DNA from: Candidatus Amesbacteria bacterium RIFOXYB1_FULL_44_23
GTDB taxonomy: Bacteria; Patescibacteriota; Microgenomatia; CAZETR01; Amesbacteraceae
Direction of reading: 5' to 3'
Length of the DNA stretch: 37,901 nt
NCBI GenBank assembly: GCA_001773775.1
Contig: MEXR01000052.1
Coordinates: 1 to 37,901, forward strand
A model generated the notes under the pieces. That model was not told where the DNA came from, searched no databases, and saw only the letters and a program-made list of their open reading frames with translations. The stretch's first letter is position 1, and the number at the start of each line of letters is the position of its first letter. Made by a program: the position numbers and the translations under genes. Below are positions 9,832 to 17,770 of this stretch, piece after piece.

Positions 9832-11476
9832 ATTGATTCTGATTTTGGTGGGAAGTTTTGTTTGGTCCCTGACCATGATCAAAAGCGGACTCATGTACAG
9901 TTTTGGACTGGGCTTTTGGGGTCCCAATGGTCATGATGGCATTTGGCATTTATCTCTGATCAGGCATTTATCCCAAGGCAGATTTGAAATGCCGATATTT
10001 GCCGGAGAGACGTTAAAAAATTATCACTTCGGGTTCGATTTGATTCTGGCCGTACTTTCCCGTCTGACTTTTATTTCTCCGTCGGTATTGTACTTCCAGA
10101 TTGTTCCGCCTCTTATTGCTCTGGCTTTGGGAGCTTTGGTGTATAAATTTGTTTTTGCCTGGAAAAAATCAGCCGCTTCTGCCTGGTGGGCGGTATTTTT
10201 TGTATATTTCGGCGGCAGCTGGGGTTGGTTGGTTAATTTTATTAAAAACCGCTCATTGGGAGGCGAGTCCATGTTTTGGTCTCAACAAAGTATTTCCACG
10301 CTTTTAAACCCGCCCTTTGCCTTGTCCTTGATCTTACTGTTTCTGGGGCTATGGCGATTAACCCAAAAACCCACTTCCAAAAATTTGCTTCTTATCTCGA
10401 CTGCTTTCGGATTTTTAGCCATCGTTAAAATTTATGCCGCAATTTTGGTTCTTGCCGGATTATCATTATCGGCAATCTACTCATACTTTTTCAAAAAAGA
10501 TACCTATTTATTAAAAATATTGGGACTCACATTCGCAATAAACGCCCTGCTGTTTTTGCCTTTTAATAAAAATTCTTCGTCACTGATCATCTTTAACCCC
10601 GGTTGGTTTTTACAAACCATGCTTTCGGTATCGGATCGTTTTCAATGGTTACGATTGTACCAGGCCCTTATTTCTCAAAACATTTTTAAACAGGTAATTG
10701 GCTACTCATTGGCTTTGACTTTATTTATAGTTGGAAACCTGGGCACCAGAATGATATTTCTTTCTGGATTTAAAAAGTTTACATCGGACTTTTTTAGTAT
10801 ATTTTTGTTAGTAGCCTCAGCCGCAGGCCTGGTTATCCCTATGCTTTTTGTTCAGGCTGGTACTCCCTGGAATCCTATTCAATTTTTCTATTACTCCCAA
10901 ATGTTTATAGGAATTCTCTCCGGAATTTCTCTGTCTGAGATTCTTTCAAATAAAAAGTTAAACAGCCAGCTTCGGTTTACGATTTGCGGCTTAGTCATCC
11001 TAACGACCCTGCCGACTTCTGTTGATACGCTTCGTCATTATTTGCCCGGTAGGCCTCCGGCCATGATTTCAAAAGACGAATTGGCGGCCCTCAAATTTCT
11101 GTCCCAAATGCCGACGGGCGTAGTTTTAACTTATCCAATCAGTCCAAACCCCTACATTGAAGCCCCCCGGCCTTTATATTATTACGAATCCACAGCTTAC
11201 GTCTCAGCCATGACCGGCCAGCCGGTCTTTATTGAAGATGAGGTTAATTTAAACATCACCGGTTATGATTGGCCAACTAGAAAAAAACTATCTCAGGAGT
11301 TTATGGTCCAGACCAATGTTTTAAAGGCAAAGGCCTTTTTGTCCCAGTACCACATCCGGTATGTATATTCTCCCTTAGTGGCTAAATACCGCCCGGAGTT
11401 ATCCGCCCAGGAGTTGGGGGGAAAAGTTATCTTTGAAAACTCTCAGGCTGCAATTTGGGAGGTCAATGTAAAATAG
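9806..11476 (+). CDS. GT-C-like polytopic membrane protein, family not named
   Basis: A 556-residue membrane protein. After one helix comes a loop with GPNGHDGIWHLSLIRHLSQG, where the HD near residue 40 takes the place of the GT-C catalytic acid. LKNYHFGFDLILAVL then resembles the second conserved loop of such enzymes. About ten further helices follow, then a soluble C-terminal part of ~120 residues. I do not recognise a specific named family; the architecture resembles GT39/YfhO-type GT-C proteins. The start overlaps the flippase by 26 bases, and the Nudix gene begins 5 bases after its stop. It marks the last glycan gene before a change of function in the operon. Probable role: extracytoplasmic sugar transfer (inferred). 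Confidence 0.65.
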   Translation: MSIFEKKSKLILILVGSFVWSLTMIKSGLMYSFGLGFWGPNGHDGIWHLSLIRHLSQGRFEMPIFAGETLKNYHFGFDLILAVLSRLTFISPSVLYFQIVPPLIALALGALVYKFVFAWKKSAASAWWAVFFVYFGGSWGWLVNFIKNRSLGGESMFWSQQSISTLLNPPFALSLILLFLGLWRLTQKPTSKNLLLISTAFGFLAIVKIYAAILVLAGLSLSAIYSYFFKKDTYLLKILGLTFAINALLFLPFNKNSSSLIIFNPGWFLQTMLSVSDRFQWLRLYQALISQNIFKQVIGYSLALTLFIVGNLGTRMIFLSGFKKFTSDFFSIFLLVASAAGLVIPMLFVQAGTPWNPIQFFYYSQMFIGILSGISLSEILSNKKLNSQLRFTICGLVILTTLPTSVDTLRHYLPGRPPAMISKDELAALKFLSQMPTGVVLTYPISPNPYIEAPRPLYYYESTAYVSAMTGQPVFIEDEVNLNITGYDWPTRKKLSQEFMVQTNVLKAKAFLSQYHIRYVYSPLVAKYRPELSAQELGGKVIFENSQAAIWEVNVK

Positions 11477-11481
11477 TAGTC

Positions 11482-11985
11482 ATGAAAATCCTTGCAGACA
11501 TTAAAGACGGCCAAATCCCAAAAGGCGACCTGTCGGTCAAATTGCGTAAAGCCGTCCGTGCAGTAGCATTCGATACAAAAGACCAGATACCGATTCTGTT
11601 TGTTTCTAAATTTCATTATCACAAATTGCCGGGTGGTGGCATAGAACCGGGTGAGGACAAACACCAGGCTCTGCAAAGAGAGGTGGAAGAAGAATCGGGT
11701 TGTCAGATACAAATCATTAAGGAAATCGGCCAGGTCATTGAATACCGCTCCGAGTGGTCGTTAAAACAAATCTCCTATAGCTATTTAGCCAAAATTGTTT
11801 CAAAGGGGGAATTGAAGTTTACCAAGGAGGAATCGGAAGATGGATTTCAACTGCAATGGATGACTCTGGATGAGGCCGTCTCAGTCTTTGAAAAAGAGGC
11901 AGAAAATCTTGAAGGTTATGAACCGCCGTTTATTAATAAACGCGATTTGGCAATTCTTAAGGGCGCTAAACTATCAATCACATGA
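11482..11985 (+). CDS. Nudix hydrolase
   Basis: A 167-residue protein with a complete Nudix box: G52, five residues, E58, seven residues, then R66-E-V-E-E-E-S-G73-C74, matching GX5EX7REUXEEXGU. The catalytic Glu residues that bind Mg are all present. Nudix enzymes cleave nucleoside diphosphates linked to another group; the exact substrate is not readable. The open frame extends upstream to a TTG at 11455 inside the previous gene. The ATG at 11482, five bases after that gene's stop, is a better start and places MKILADIK at the N-terminus. The stop overlaps the following phosphatase start as ATGA, so the two are probably co-translated. Confidence 0.9.
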   Translation: MKILADIKDGQIPKGDLSVKLRKAVRAVAFDTKDQIPILFVSKFHYHKLPGGGIEPGEDKHQALQREVEEESGCQIQIIKEIGQVIEYRSEWSLKQISYSYLAKIVSKGELKFTKEESEDGFQLQWMTLDEAVSVFEKEAENLEGYEPPFINKRDLAILKGAKLSIT

Positions 11986-12560
11986 TCATCTATCTTTGCC
12001 GCCATGGTCAAACGACAGGAGATATCGAAGACCGGTATGGCGGCGACTATGAAGATCACCTGACTGATTTGGGAAAAATCCAGGCAGAAGAATTAGCAAG
12101 GAAACTACAGAACAGAAGAATTCAGAAAATTTTCACCAGTTCCAGAATCAGAGCTCAGGAAACTGCCAAAATAATCAGCGATATTTTGAAAGTTGACGTT
12201 GAAATAGTACACGATTTGCGCGAACGCAATCATTACGGAATTCTCACCGGACTTATTAAATCTCACGCCAAAAAGGAGCATCCGGATTTAGTTGAGAAAC
12301 TATCCAATCACCGTATAGCCATTACCGGAGCCGAAGATTATGAAAGTTTTGGCCAAAGGGTTACTGCCGGGTTAGAAAAAATTACCGCCCGCGACTTGGA
12401 CACAGTTTGCATTATTTCACATGGTGGGCCGATTCGTTTTATTTTCAGGGAAATTATCAATTTCGGAGAAATTGATATCTCAGATTGTGCTTACGCCAAA
12501 CTCATTTGGGAATACAAACGGCTGTCGGTTCTGGATTTAAACGGAATTACTAAAAAGTGA
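11982..12560 (+). CDS. Histidine phosphatase superfamily protein (phosphoglycerate-mutase-like)
   Basis: A 192-residue soluble protein with the superfamily catalytic set: R7-H8-G9 (H8 is the phospho-acceptor), R57 in SSRIRAQETA, E81 in LRERN (the likely proton donor) and H147 in ISHGGP. Length and motif spacing match small cofactor-independent phosphatases such as CobC/GpmB-type enzymes. The substrate is unknown; phosphorylated nucleotides or sugars are plausible given the adjoining Nudix gene. It starts in an ATGA overlap with the Nudix gene and ends 11 bases inside the 3' end of the HIT gene on the other strand, leaving no room for a normal terminator between the operons. Confidence 0.9.
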   Translation: MIIYLCRHGQTTGDIEDRYGGDYEDHLTDLGKIQAEELARKLQNRRIQKIFTSSRIRAQETAKIISDILKVDVEIVHDLRERNHYGILTGLIKSHAKKEHPDLVEKLSNHRIAITGAEDYESFGQRVTAGLEKITARDLDTVCIISHGGPIRFIFREIINFGEIDISDCAYAKLIWEYKRLSVLDLNGITKK

Positions 12561-13032
12561 TTGGGTGACTTTTGAAATAATCCTTTAACGGTTCGGAATA
12601 TTGGTCTCGGTCAGCCGGTTCAGCCACCCGTGAATTGTCCATATTTGAAAATAGCTGGTCATTTTCAAACCGGGGAAACAGATGCATATGATAATGAAAG
12701 GCATGTTGACCGGCAGCCGGTTCATTGTTCTGTAGTACATTAATCGCCAGACAATTGCGCACTTCTTTTAAAGCTACGGCTACCTTTTTACTCACACTTA
12801 CAATTCTGTGCAGCACTTCATTGGGAATTTCGTATAAGTTTTCAAAATGTTCCAGGGGCACAATAATCACATGCCCGGGGTTGTTCCCCACAAACTTTGA
12901 ATTAACTGCTGCCATTACTACTTCGTCTCGATAAAAGATATCGGCCTGTTTCATCATGGTCTTATCATTCTCGACACCTGATACGGCCAGACATATTGGA
13001 CAGATGTAGTTATGCGGAGCGTGATTAAACAT
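12550..13032 (-). CDS. HIT family nucleotide-binding hydrolase
   Basis: A 160-residue histidine-triad protein. The triad H113-Y-H115-M-H117-L-F-P-R fits HxHxHxx, with the middle His as the expected nucleophile. Upstream are GHVIIVPLEH and an NVLQNNEPAAGQ segment, standard for the family. A C11-P-I-C14 pair at the N-terminus suggests the zinc-binding subtype. HIT enzymes hydrolyse nucleoside phosphoramidates or dinucleoside polyphosphates such as Ap4A. It is the last gene of the minus-strand operon. The deaminase gene ends one base upstream, so it is almost certainly co-transcribed. It overlaps the phosphatase gene tail to tail by 11 bases. Confidence 0.9.
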   Translation of the reverse strand: MFNHAPHNYICPICLAVSGVENDKTMMKQADIFYRDEVVMAAVNSKFVGNNPGHVIIVPLEHFENLYEIPNEVLHRIVSVSKKVAVALKEVRNCLAINVLQNNEPAAGQHAFHYHMHLFPRFENDQLFSNMDNSRVAEPADRDQYSEPLKDYFKSHPITF

Positions 13033-13033
13033 A

Positions 13034-13522
13034 TTAGGAAAATATACTCGCCGTTTGAAAGTCGCCTTTATTTGTATAATATTTTTTCATCAATTCTTTT
13101 GATTTATCTCTTAAAAATGCATCTGGTTCACTATTAAGTTCGATCGTTTTAAAATCCGTTTGCATTTTTTCGCTATCCATCAAAAATTTCACACCCCCTT
13201 TGTACGGATCATCCAACGCCCATGTTATATGACGAATATTTGTTCTGGTGACAAAAAAGGCGCACGCAAAACATGGCTCAAGGCTTGTAAACAAAAAGGT
13301 TGAATCTGGGTTGTGTTTAAAGACAATTTTAATGTTTGCTTTTCGCATGCAAATAACTTCAGCGTGAGCAGTAGGATCATTGCTCAATTTAATTTCATTA
13401 AATCCCTCCGATATAATTTCTCCGTTTTTATCCGCAATTACTGCTCCAATTGGTACGCTCCCTTTATCTAAAGCAATTTCTGCTAACTCAATTGTTCTTT
13501 TTAAGAGTTTTAATTGATCCAT
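13034..13522 (-). CDS. Nucleoside/tRNA deaminase-like protein (CMP/dCMP deaminase superfamily)
   Basis: A 162-residue zinc deaminase. H53-A-E55 and P83-C84-F-A-C87 form the zinc site, with E55 as the proton shuttle. The N-terminal IGAVIADKNGEII strand is typical. Overall length and layout resemble TadA-like tRNA adenosine deaminases and guanine/cytosine deaminases. TadA usually has more basic character and a different tail, so I leave the substrate open. The start at 13522 (MDQLKLLKR) overlaps the upstream membrane-protein gene by 35 bases. Together with HIT, Nudix and histidine phosphatase it forms a cluster of small nucleotide-related enzymes at the junction of two glycan operons. Confidence 0.85.
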   Translation of the reverse strand: MDQLKLLKRTIELAEIALDKGSVPIGAVIADKNGEIISEGFNEIKLSNDPTAHAEVICMRKANIKIVFKHNPDSTFLFTSLEPCFACAFFVTRTNIRHITWALDDPYKGGVKFLMDSEKMQTDFKTIELNSEPDAFLRDKSKELMKKYYTNKGDFQTASIFS

Positions 13523-14816
13523 TTTTGAAATTAAGCAACTTGACTAATATTATCACGGAAAATCCACTTAGAATTCTCGTCACAATTGAATCATAAACCA
13601 ACATAAACTGTTTTAGGGGTTCAAACGATGCGGGTATCCACCATTGGTTGTACAGATTTAGCCAAAAAATTACTGACCACACCAGCCACCACTTTAATAA
13701 CCGGAATTGCGTTGCCACCAGAATAAGCCCAAACAACATTCCGGCATATAAGTACCGGTCGAGCATTCCGGTCATAAACATAAAACTTCCGGCTGAAATT
13801 ACAAACAAACCTTCCCACATTCTCCATCGGTCTTTACGGTTAGTTTCAATTCTCCAAATAGCCAGCACATGTATTGCGCCGTAAGCCAAAAGTCCCCACA
13901 CTACAGCCGGTATTCCCAAGAATTTATTCCAGTGGTTGGTTGGTTTATTCCCGGTAACTATTCTCCACAAATTAAAGGCGTTGGTTGTGACTCTGGGTTC
14001 GGCTTTTTCAAATACGATCCTCTTTAAATCATACCAGGCAAATTCGAATGGATTTTTGTGAGTATAAGGAGCCGTGGTAGTCCAAAATAATACTCCTGCT
14101 AAAACCACTCCCAACACTTTAACCACTAATTTTGCCGGCGTTTGCCTTAAATAATAATACCCGACAAAAGGTGCCAGAATCAAAGCTGTGGGTTTGATTA
14201 ATATTCCCAGAAGTATCAATCCGGGAGATAGCATTATCAATTTATGTTTATACAGTAGGTATACTCCCCCCAAAACCAAAGCAAATCCCACTCCGTCATA
14301 CTGCCCCCACAATGCGCTTACATACCAGGAAAAAGGGGACAGTAAGAAAACCACAGCCAAATACGTTTTTTTAGTGATCAGCCATACCAGCCAGGCTATT
14401 GCCAAGTCAGCTGCAACGGGGATTAGTTTCATTGTCACCAGAAATCCGATTTGAAACGGAATTTCTAAATTTACCCTTCCATATCCAAACCAATATACAA
14501 AATCAGTCAGCCACGGAGTCTTATCTCCCGGCAAAATTTTATTGAGTTGAAAGTCAGTCCAGGCTAATCTGCCCAACAGCTCAATGTGCAGTCTTTTATT
14601 AAATGCATATATTGAGTTAATGACTGGAGGTTGGGTTGGCCAGGCATATGTCCAATATGAATTATCATAAAATTTGGCCGGACCATAATCGTATATCCAT
14701 TCTCCCCAGCCGGCGTTTGACCACATATCTACGTGCCAGGCTTTGTCCGTCAGCCAAAGCCGTCCGAATATGGCAAATATCACCACCACGCATATTAATA
14801 GTTTTCTTTTTGTCAT
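13488..14816 (-). CDS. GT-C-fold membrane mannosyltransferase-like protein
   Basis: A multi-pass membrane protein of 442 residues from the start used here. The frame is open back to 14846, but the ATG at 14816 shares its A with the upstream TGA stop (TGATG), which favours it and gives MTKRKLLICVVV. The first loop has HVDMWSNAGWGEWIYDYG, with an Asp in the GT-C catalytic position. SALWGQYDGVGFALVLGG in the middle resembles the GQFD/GQYD motif of PIG-M/ALG-type mannosyltransferases and of DUF2029-like enzymes, and is shared with the gene at 22942 (YLMGQFDIFIALFLL). Likely role: transfer from a polyprenyl-phosphate sugar on the outer face. The last 35 bases overlap the deaminase start. Confidence 0.75.
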   Translation of the reverse strand: MTKRKLLICVVVIFAIFGRLWLTDKAWHVDMWSNAGWGEWIYDYGPAKFYDNSYWTYAWPTQPPVINSIYAFNKRLHIELLGRLAWTDFQLNKILPGDKTPWLTDFVYWFGYGRVNLEIPFQIGFLVTMKLIPVAADLAIAWLVWLITKKTYLAVVFLLSPFSWYVSALWGQYDGVGFALVLGGVYLLYKHKLIMLSPGLILLGILIKPTALILAPFVGYYYLRQTPAKLVVKVLGVVLAGVLFWTTTAPYTHKNPFEFAWYDLKRIVFEKAEPRVTTNAFNLWRIVTGNKPTNHWNKFLGIPAVVWGLLAYGAIHVLAIWRIETNRKDRWRMWEGLFVISAGSFMFMTGMLDRYLYAGMLFGLILVATQFRLLKWWLVWSVIFWLNLYNQWWIPASFEPLKQFMLVYDSIVTRILSGFSVIILVKLLNFKNGSIKTLKKNN

Positions 14817-16171
14817 CAATATCTGTTTATCTGCACCACTTTCCAATTATCAATTCCCGTTTGCCACACTCCGGCTATTGGGCCCTTTCTAAAATATAAT
14901 AACTCGGCCGCCGGATCCTTTTGGATGTCTTTAGCATCCGCCAAAGTTACCACAAACAAGTTATCGGAAATCTCGTATTCAACGTAGTCTTTCAGTCGGA
15001 CCTCCTGAACTAACAGTAAATCTCTGTATTTTTTTCCGGCCGGATAAATATCCGGGCTTCCCAGGACTGCCAGATTGGCGTTAACTAATTTTTGCCCTCT
15101 GATTTCTCTGGCCATGATTTTGGTTGCAGCCCGGGCTAATTGCAGATTTCCCTGCCAGATCTCCTGATGCCATAGTTTCGGCAGACCGACAACAGATCCA
15201 ACCATCAAAACCAGTCCAATAAAGCAAGCCAATAATTTGCCATATCGTTTCCTAGGACCAATCAGCCAAACCGCAAAAAATGGCACCGAAGGCAAGAAGT
15301 AGTGCCACTGAGCACTGAATTTAACCGTAGCCAGAATAGGTAATATCCACCCCACCAACCAAAACAGATTGCTTCTGTTGTTTCTTAAGTCCCAAACTCC
15401 CAATCCCAACAATCCAAACCCCAGTATCATAAGTATCGCCTCGTCTTTAGTCGTAAACATTAGTCTTTCAAATCCCATAAAACTGACTTTGGCTTTTTCA
15501 AACAAAAACTTTGCCGACATTTTTTCGGTTTGCTGTCCGTAACTTACTGCCTGCCGCCAAAACAGTCCCGGCGGATGTCTCAGATCAAAAATTACAAAAG
15601 GTGACACTGCCATCAAAAACCCCAACAGTGTTACTAAACTTCTCTTTTTAATCAGTGTCCACACCGCCGGGATCAGCGCCAAAAAGTGATGGTGTAGGGC
15701 AAGTCCCAAAGCCAGTCCCGATTTCAGTCCCGAACTAAGTAGTCCCAGAGTTATCCAAAGGGGTAAAAAATTAGGGTTCCATGCCCATCTGCTTATTTCT
15801 ACCAGCGGATACCAGATAGCCAGGGCAAGTCCCGTTATCCACCACCACCCGGGATTTATTTTTACCGCCAGATACCATAACGCACAAAATGTCATCATTC
15901 CCCAAAACACCGCTCCCACCACCGGTCCCAGCGGGTCAAAGTCGTAAATGACAGCAAATGGCAGCAGCAGATAATAGGTCAGAGATGAAAACATATGACT
16001 TCTGTCGTCAGAAATAGGCCCAGCCAAAGTTATTTTTTTCTCCACCCAAATCTGATGCATATTCACCAAATCCCGTGATTCATCTGACAAAAAATGGGAA
16101 CTTACTTCAAGTCTGTATAACCGCACTGCCAAAGCCAGCAGTAGGATAACCACTATTCCAATTTTTTTCAT
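14816..16171 (-). CDS. GT39-like membrane glycosyltransferase
   Basis: A 451-residue GT39-like protein. After the first helix, S-D-E-S-R-D in the loop near residues 28-33 supplies the catalytic DE pair. LAGPISDDRSHMFSSLTYYLLLPF follows, aligned with the GPTTS...YYYLIAP segment of the plus-strand paralogues. About nine further helices and a soluble C-terminus of ~110 residues complete it. It starts in an ATGA overlap with the upstream GT39 gene and its stop overlaps the next start as TGATG, so four membrane genes in this operon are chained by coupling. Likely role: polyprenyl-phosphate-dependent glycosyl transfer outside the membrane; substrate unknown. Confidence 0.82.
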   Translation of the reverse strand: MKKIGIVVILLLALAVRLYRLEVSSHFLSDESRDLVNMHQIWVEKKITLAGPISDDRSHMFSSLTYYLLLPFAVIYDFDPLGPVVGAVFWGMMTFCALWYLAVKINPGWWWITGLALAIWYPLVEISRWAWNPNFLPLWITLGLLSSGLKSGLALGLALHHHFLALIPAVWTLIKKRSLVTLLGFLMAVSPFVIFDLRHPPGLFWRQAVSYGQQTEKMSAKFLFEKAKVSFMGFERLMFTTKDEAILMILGFGLLGLGVWDLRNNRSNLFWLVGWILPILATVKFSAQWHYFLPSVPFFAVWLIGPRKRYGKLLACFIGLVLMVGSVVGLPKLWHQEIWQGNLQLARAATKIMAREIRGQKLVNANLAVLGSPDIYPAGKKYRDLLLVQEVRLKDYVEYEISDNLFVVTLADAKDIQKDPAAELLYFRKGPIAGVWQTGIDNWKVVQINRY

Positions 16172-17763
16172 AAGTCCACAACTCTGAAACTTGTATAACC
16201 CTTAACATCAAAAAAATCCACTACTTTGGCCCCATCCCTTTGCATTTGTTCAGCGGCATAGTCCGGAATTCTGGCTGTAGGTCCGACCAGAATCGCATTT
16301 TTTATTTTCCAGTCCTCCTGGGAAATCTTTCTGAAAGTAAATTTTCCGAAAGCATAATCTTCAGTCCCTGAATTTTTTCTGTTTAATCCTGCTTCATCAA
16401 GATATTGCTGGGGAGAATATCTGCTGTAAAAAAGAACAAATATGTATGGCGCAATATGTGGACTATCAAAAATTACCTTCTCCTTATTTTGTGAGAGAGA
16501 AATTATTGTAGGCACGGATTGCTCAAATCCCGGTTGAAAATCTCCGAAATTATCCCAGGGTGCAAAAATAGTTACCGTCAGAAAAGTGTACCAGCTGGAT
16601 ATCGCAAAAATTCCGCAAAAAGCCACAATCACGGCCGCTTTTATCATTTTGTAAGGCTTAAGAAGCCCCACCAGGTAACTAGCCCCGATTGCCATAATCA
16701 TAGTCAGCATCGGATATACAGCTACCGTTCTCACCACCGAAAACCAGTTCCAGGTCACCACTCCCGGAAGAGGAGCCAAAAGTAAAACCGCAATCGCCAC
16801 TTTCAGAAATTGTTTTGACTTAAAAAAGACCAGCAGTCCGGTTATTAAAAGTGGCAACAATTCATAACCAAATAACCCCAATGTGGGAATTCTCAGAATC
16901 GGTTCCACCGAACCTCGGACAAACAAACTGGCCGGAGAAAAGTAGGCCATAAATTGTCCAGCCAGCTGCCAAATCATTGTATAAATCGGAGAATAGACGA
17001 TTTGCGAAAATTCTTTCGGCACAAACGGCCACAGCTTCAAAACATTGGTAGCAGTCAACCGGCTGCCGGCAGGTTCAGTTACAAAGCTGACTATAAGAGG
17101 CAGTAGTCCTAGTCCTAAAATTAGACCTAATTTAGTTAGTTCGGCTCTGTTTAACCTGACTGGCCGAAAAAGTATCCACAACAAAACAAATGTAGGCAAA
17201 GCCACAGCCCTCTGAGCATGATATGCATACATCGAAATGATCATCAGAATAAAACTCGCATAAAAAAACCGTTTTTCCTTTAACCCCAAAATAAATGCCC
17301 CGATGCCCAGGTAGTACAAACTACTGGCCAGGTTGGCCTCAAAGGCAATTCTGGAAAAATGCATTGCCCATGGGGACAGACTCAAAAAAACCGCCGCCGC
17401 CAATCCGGTTTTAAAAGATCCGGTCAGCTTGACTGTCAAATATAAAGCCAGGAATACTAAAATTACCCCTGAAATCACGGACGTTAATCTGGTGCTGGTC
17501 TCTGACAAGCCAAATAACGCTACCGGGGGCACCGATAGATACGAATACAAGGCCGGTTTGTAATCGTCAAAGGACCGCAGCGATACCGGCAAAACTTTAC
17601 CGAACTCATCCCTGCCTGTCTTAAGTAGGCTGTAAGCGTTATAACCCAAGGCGGCCTCGTCCCAGTTTACGCTGTCAGGGGATTTATCTACCCGCCAAAG
17701 CCTTACCCCAAAGGAAAGTGCCAAAATTAATACCATTAACAAAATGTATATGTTTTTTTTCAT
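16168..17763 (-). CDS. GT39 family membrane glycosyltransferase
   Basis: A 531-residue GT39 protein and the most typical of the Microgenomates-style members in the window. The first loop reads NWDEAALGYNAYSLLKTGRD, with the catalytic DE pair, then SFDDYKPALYSYLSVPPVALFG and ETSTRLTSVISG. The last segment corresponds to the RxxS region conserved in ArnT/PMT enzymes. About eleven helices are followed by a ~120-residue soluble C-terminal domain. It starts 7 bases after the preceding gene's stop with no Shine-Dalgarno and ends in an ATGA overlap. It should transfer a sugar from polyprenyl phosphate to an extracytoplasmic acceptor. Confidence 0.87.
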   Translation of the reverse strand: MKKNIYILLMVLILALSFGVRLWRVDKSPDSVNWDEAALGYNAYSLLKTGRDEFGKVLPVSLRSFDDYKPALYSYLSVPPVALFGLSETSTRLTSVISGVILVFLALYLTVKLTGSFKTGLAAAVFLSLSPWAMHFSRIAFEANLASSLYYLGIGAFILGLKEKRFFYASFILMIISMYAYHAQRAVALPTFVLLWILFRPVRLNRAELTKLGLILGLGLLPLIVSFVTEPAGSRLTATNVLKLWPFVPKEFSQIVYSPIYTMIWQLAGQFMAYFSPASLFVRGSVEPILRIPTLGLFGYELLPLLITGLLVFFKSKQFLKVAIAVLLLAPLPGVVTWNWFSVVRTVAVYPMLTMIMAIGASYLVGLLKPYKMIKAAVIVAFCGIFAISSWYTFLTVTIFAPWDNFGDFQPGFEQSVPTIISLSQNKEKVIFDSPHIAPYIFVLFYSRYSPQQYLDEAGLNRKNSGTEDYAFGKFTFRKISQEDWKIKNAILVGPTARIPDYAAEQMQRDGAKVVDFFDVKGYTSFRVVDL

Positions 17764-17770
17764 AATCTAA

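Noticed and set aside
11455-11481. TTG at 11455 as start of the Nudix gene
   Set aside because: It lies inside the preceding gene; ATG 11482 directly after that gene's stop is better placed and keeps the complete domain.
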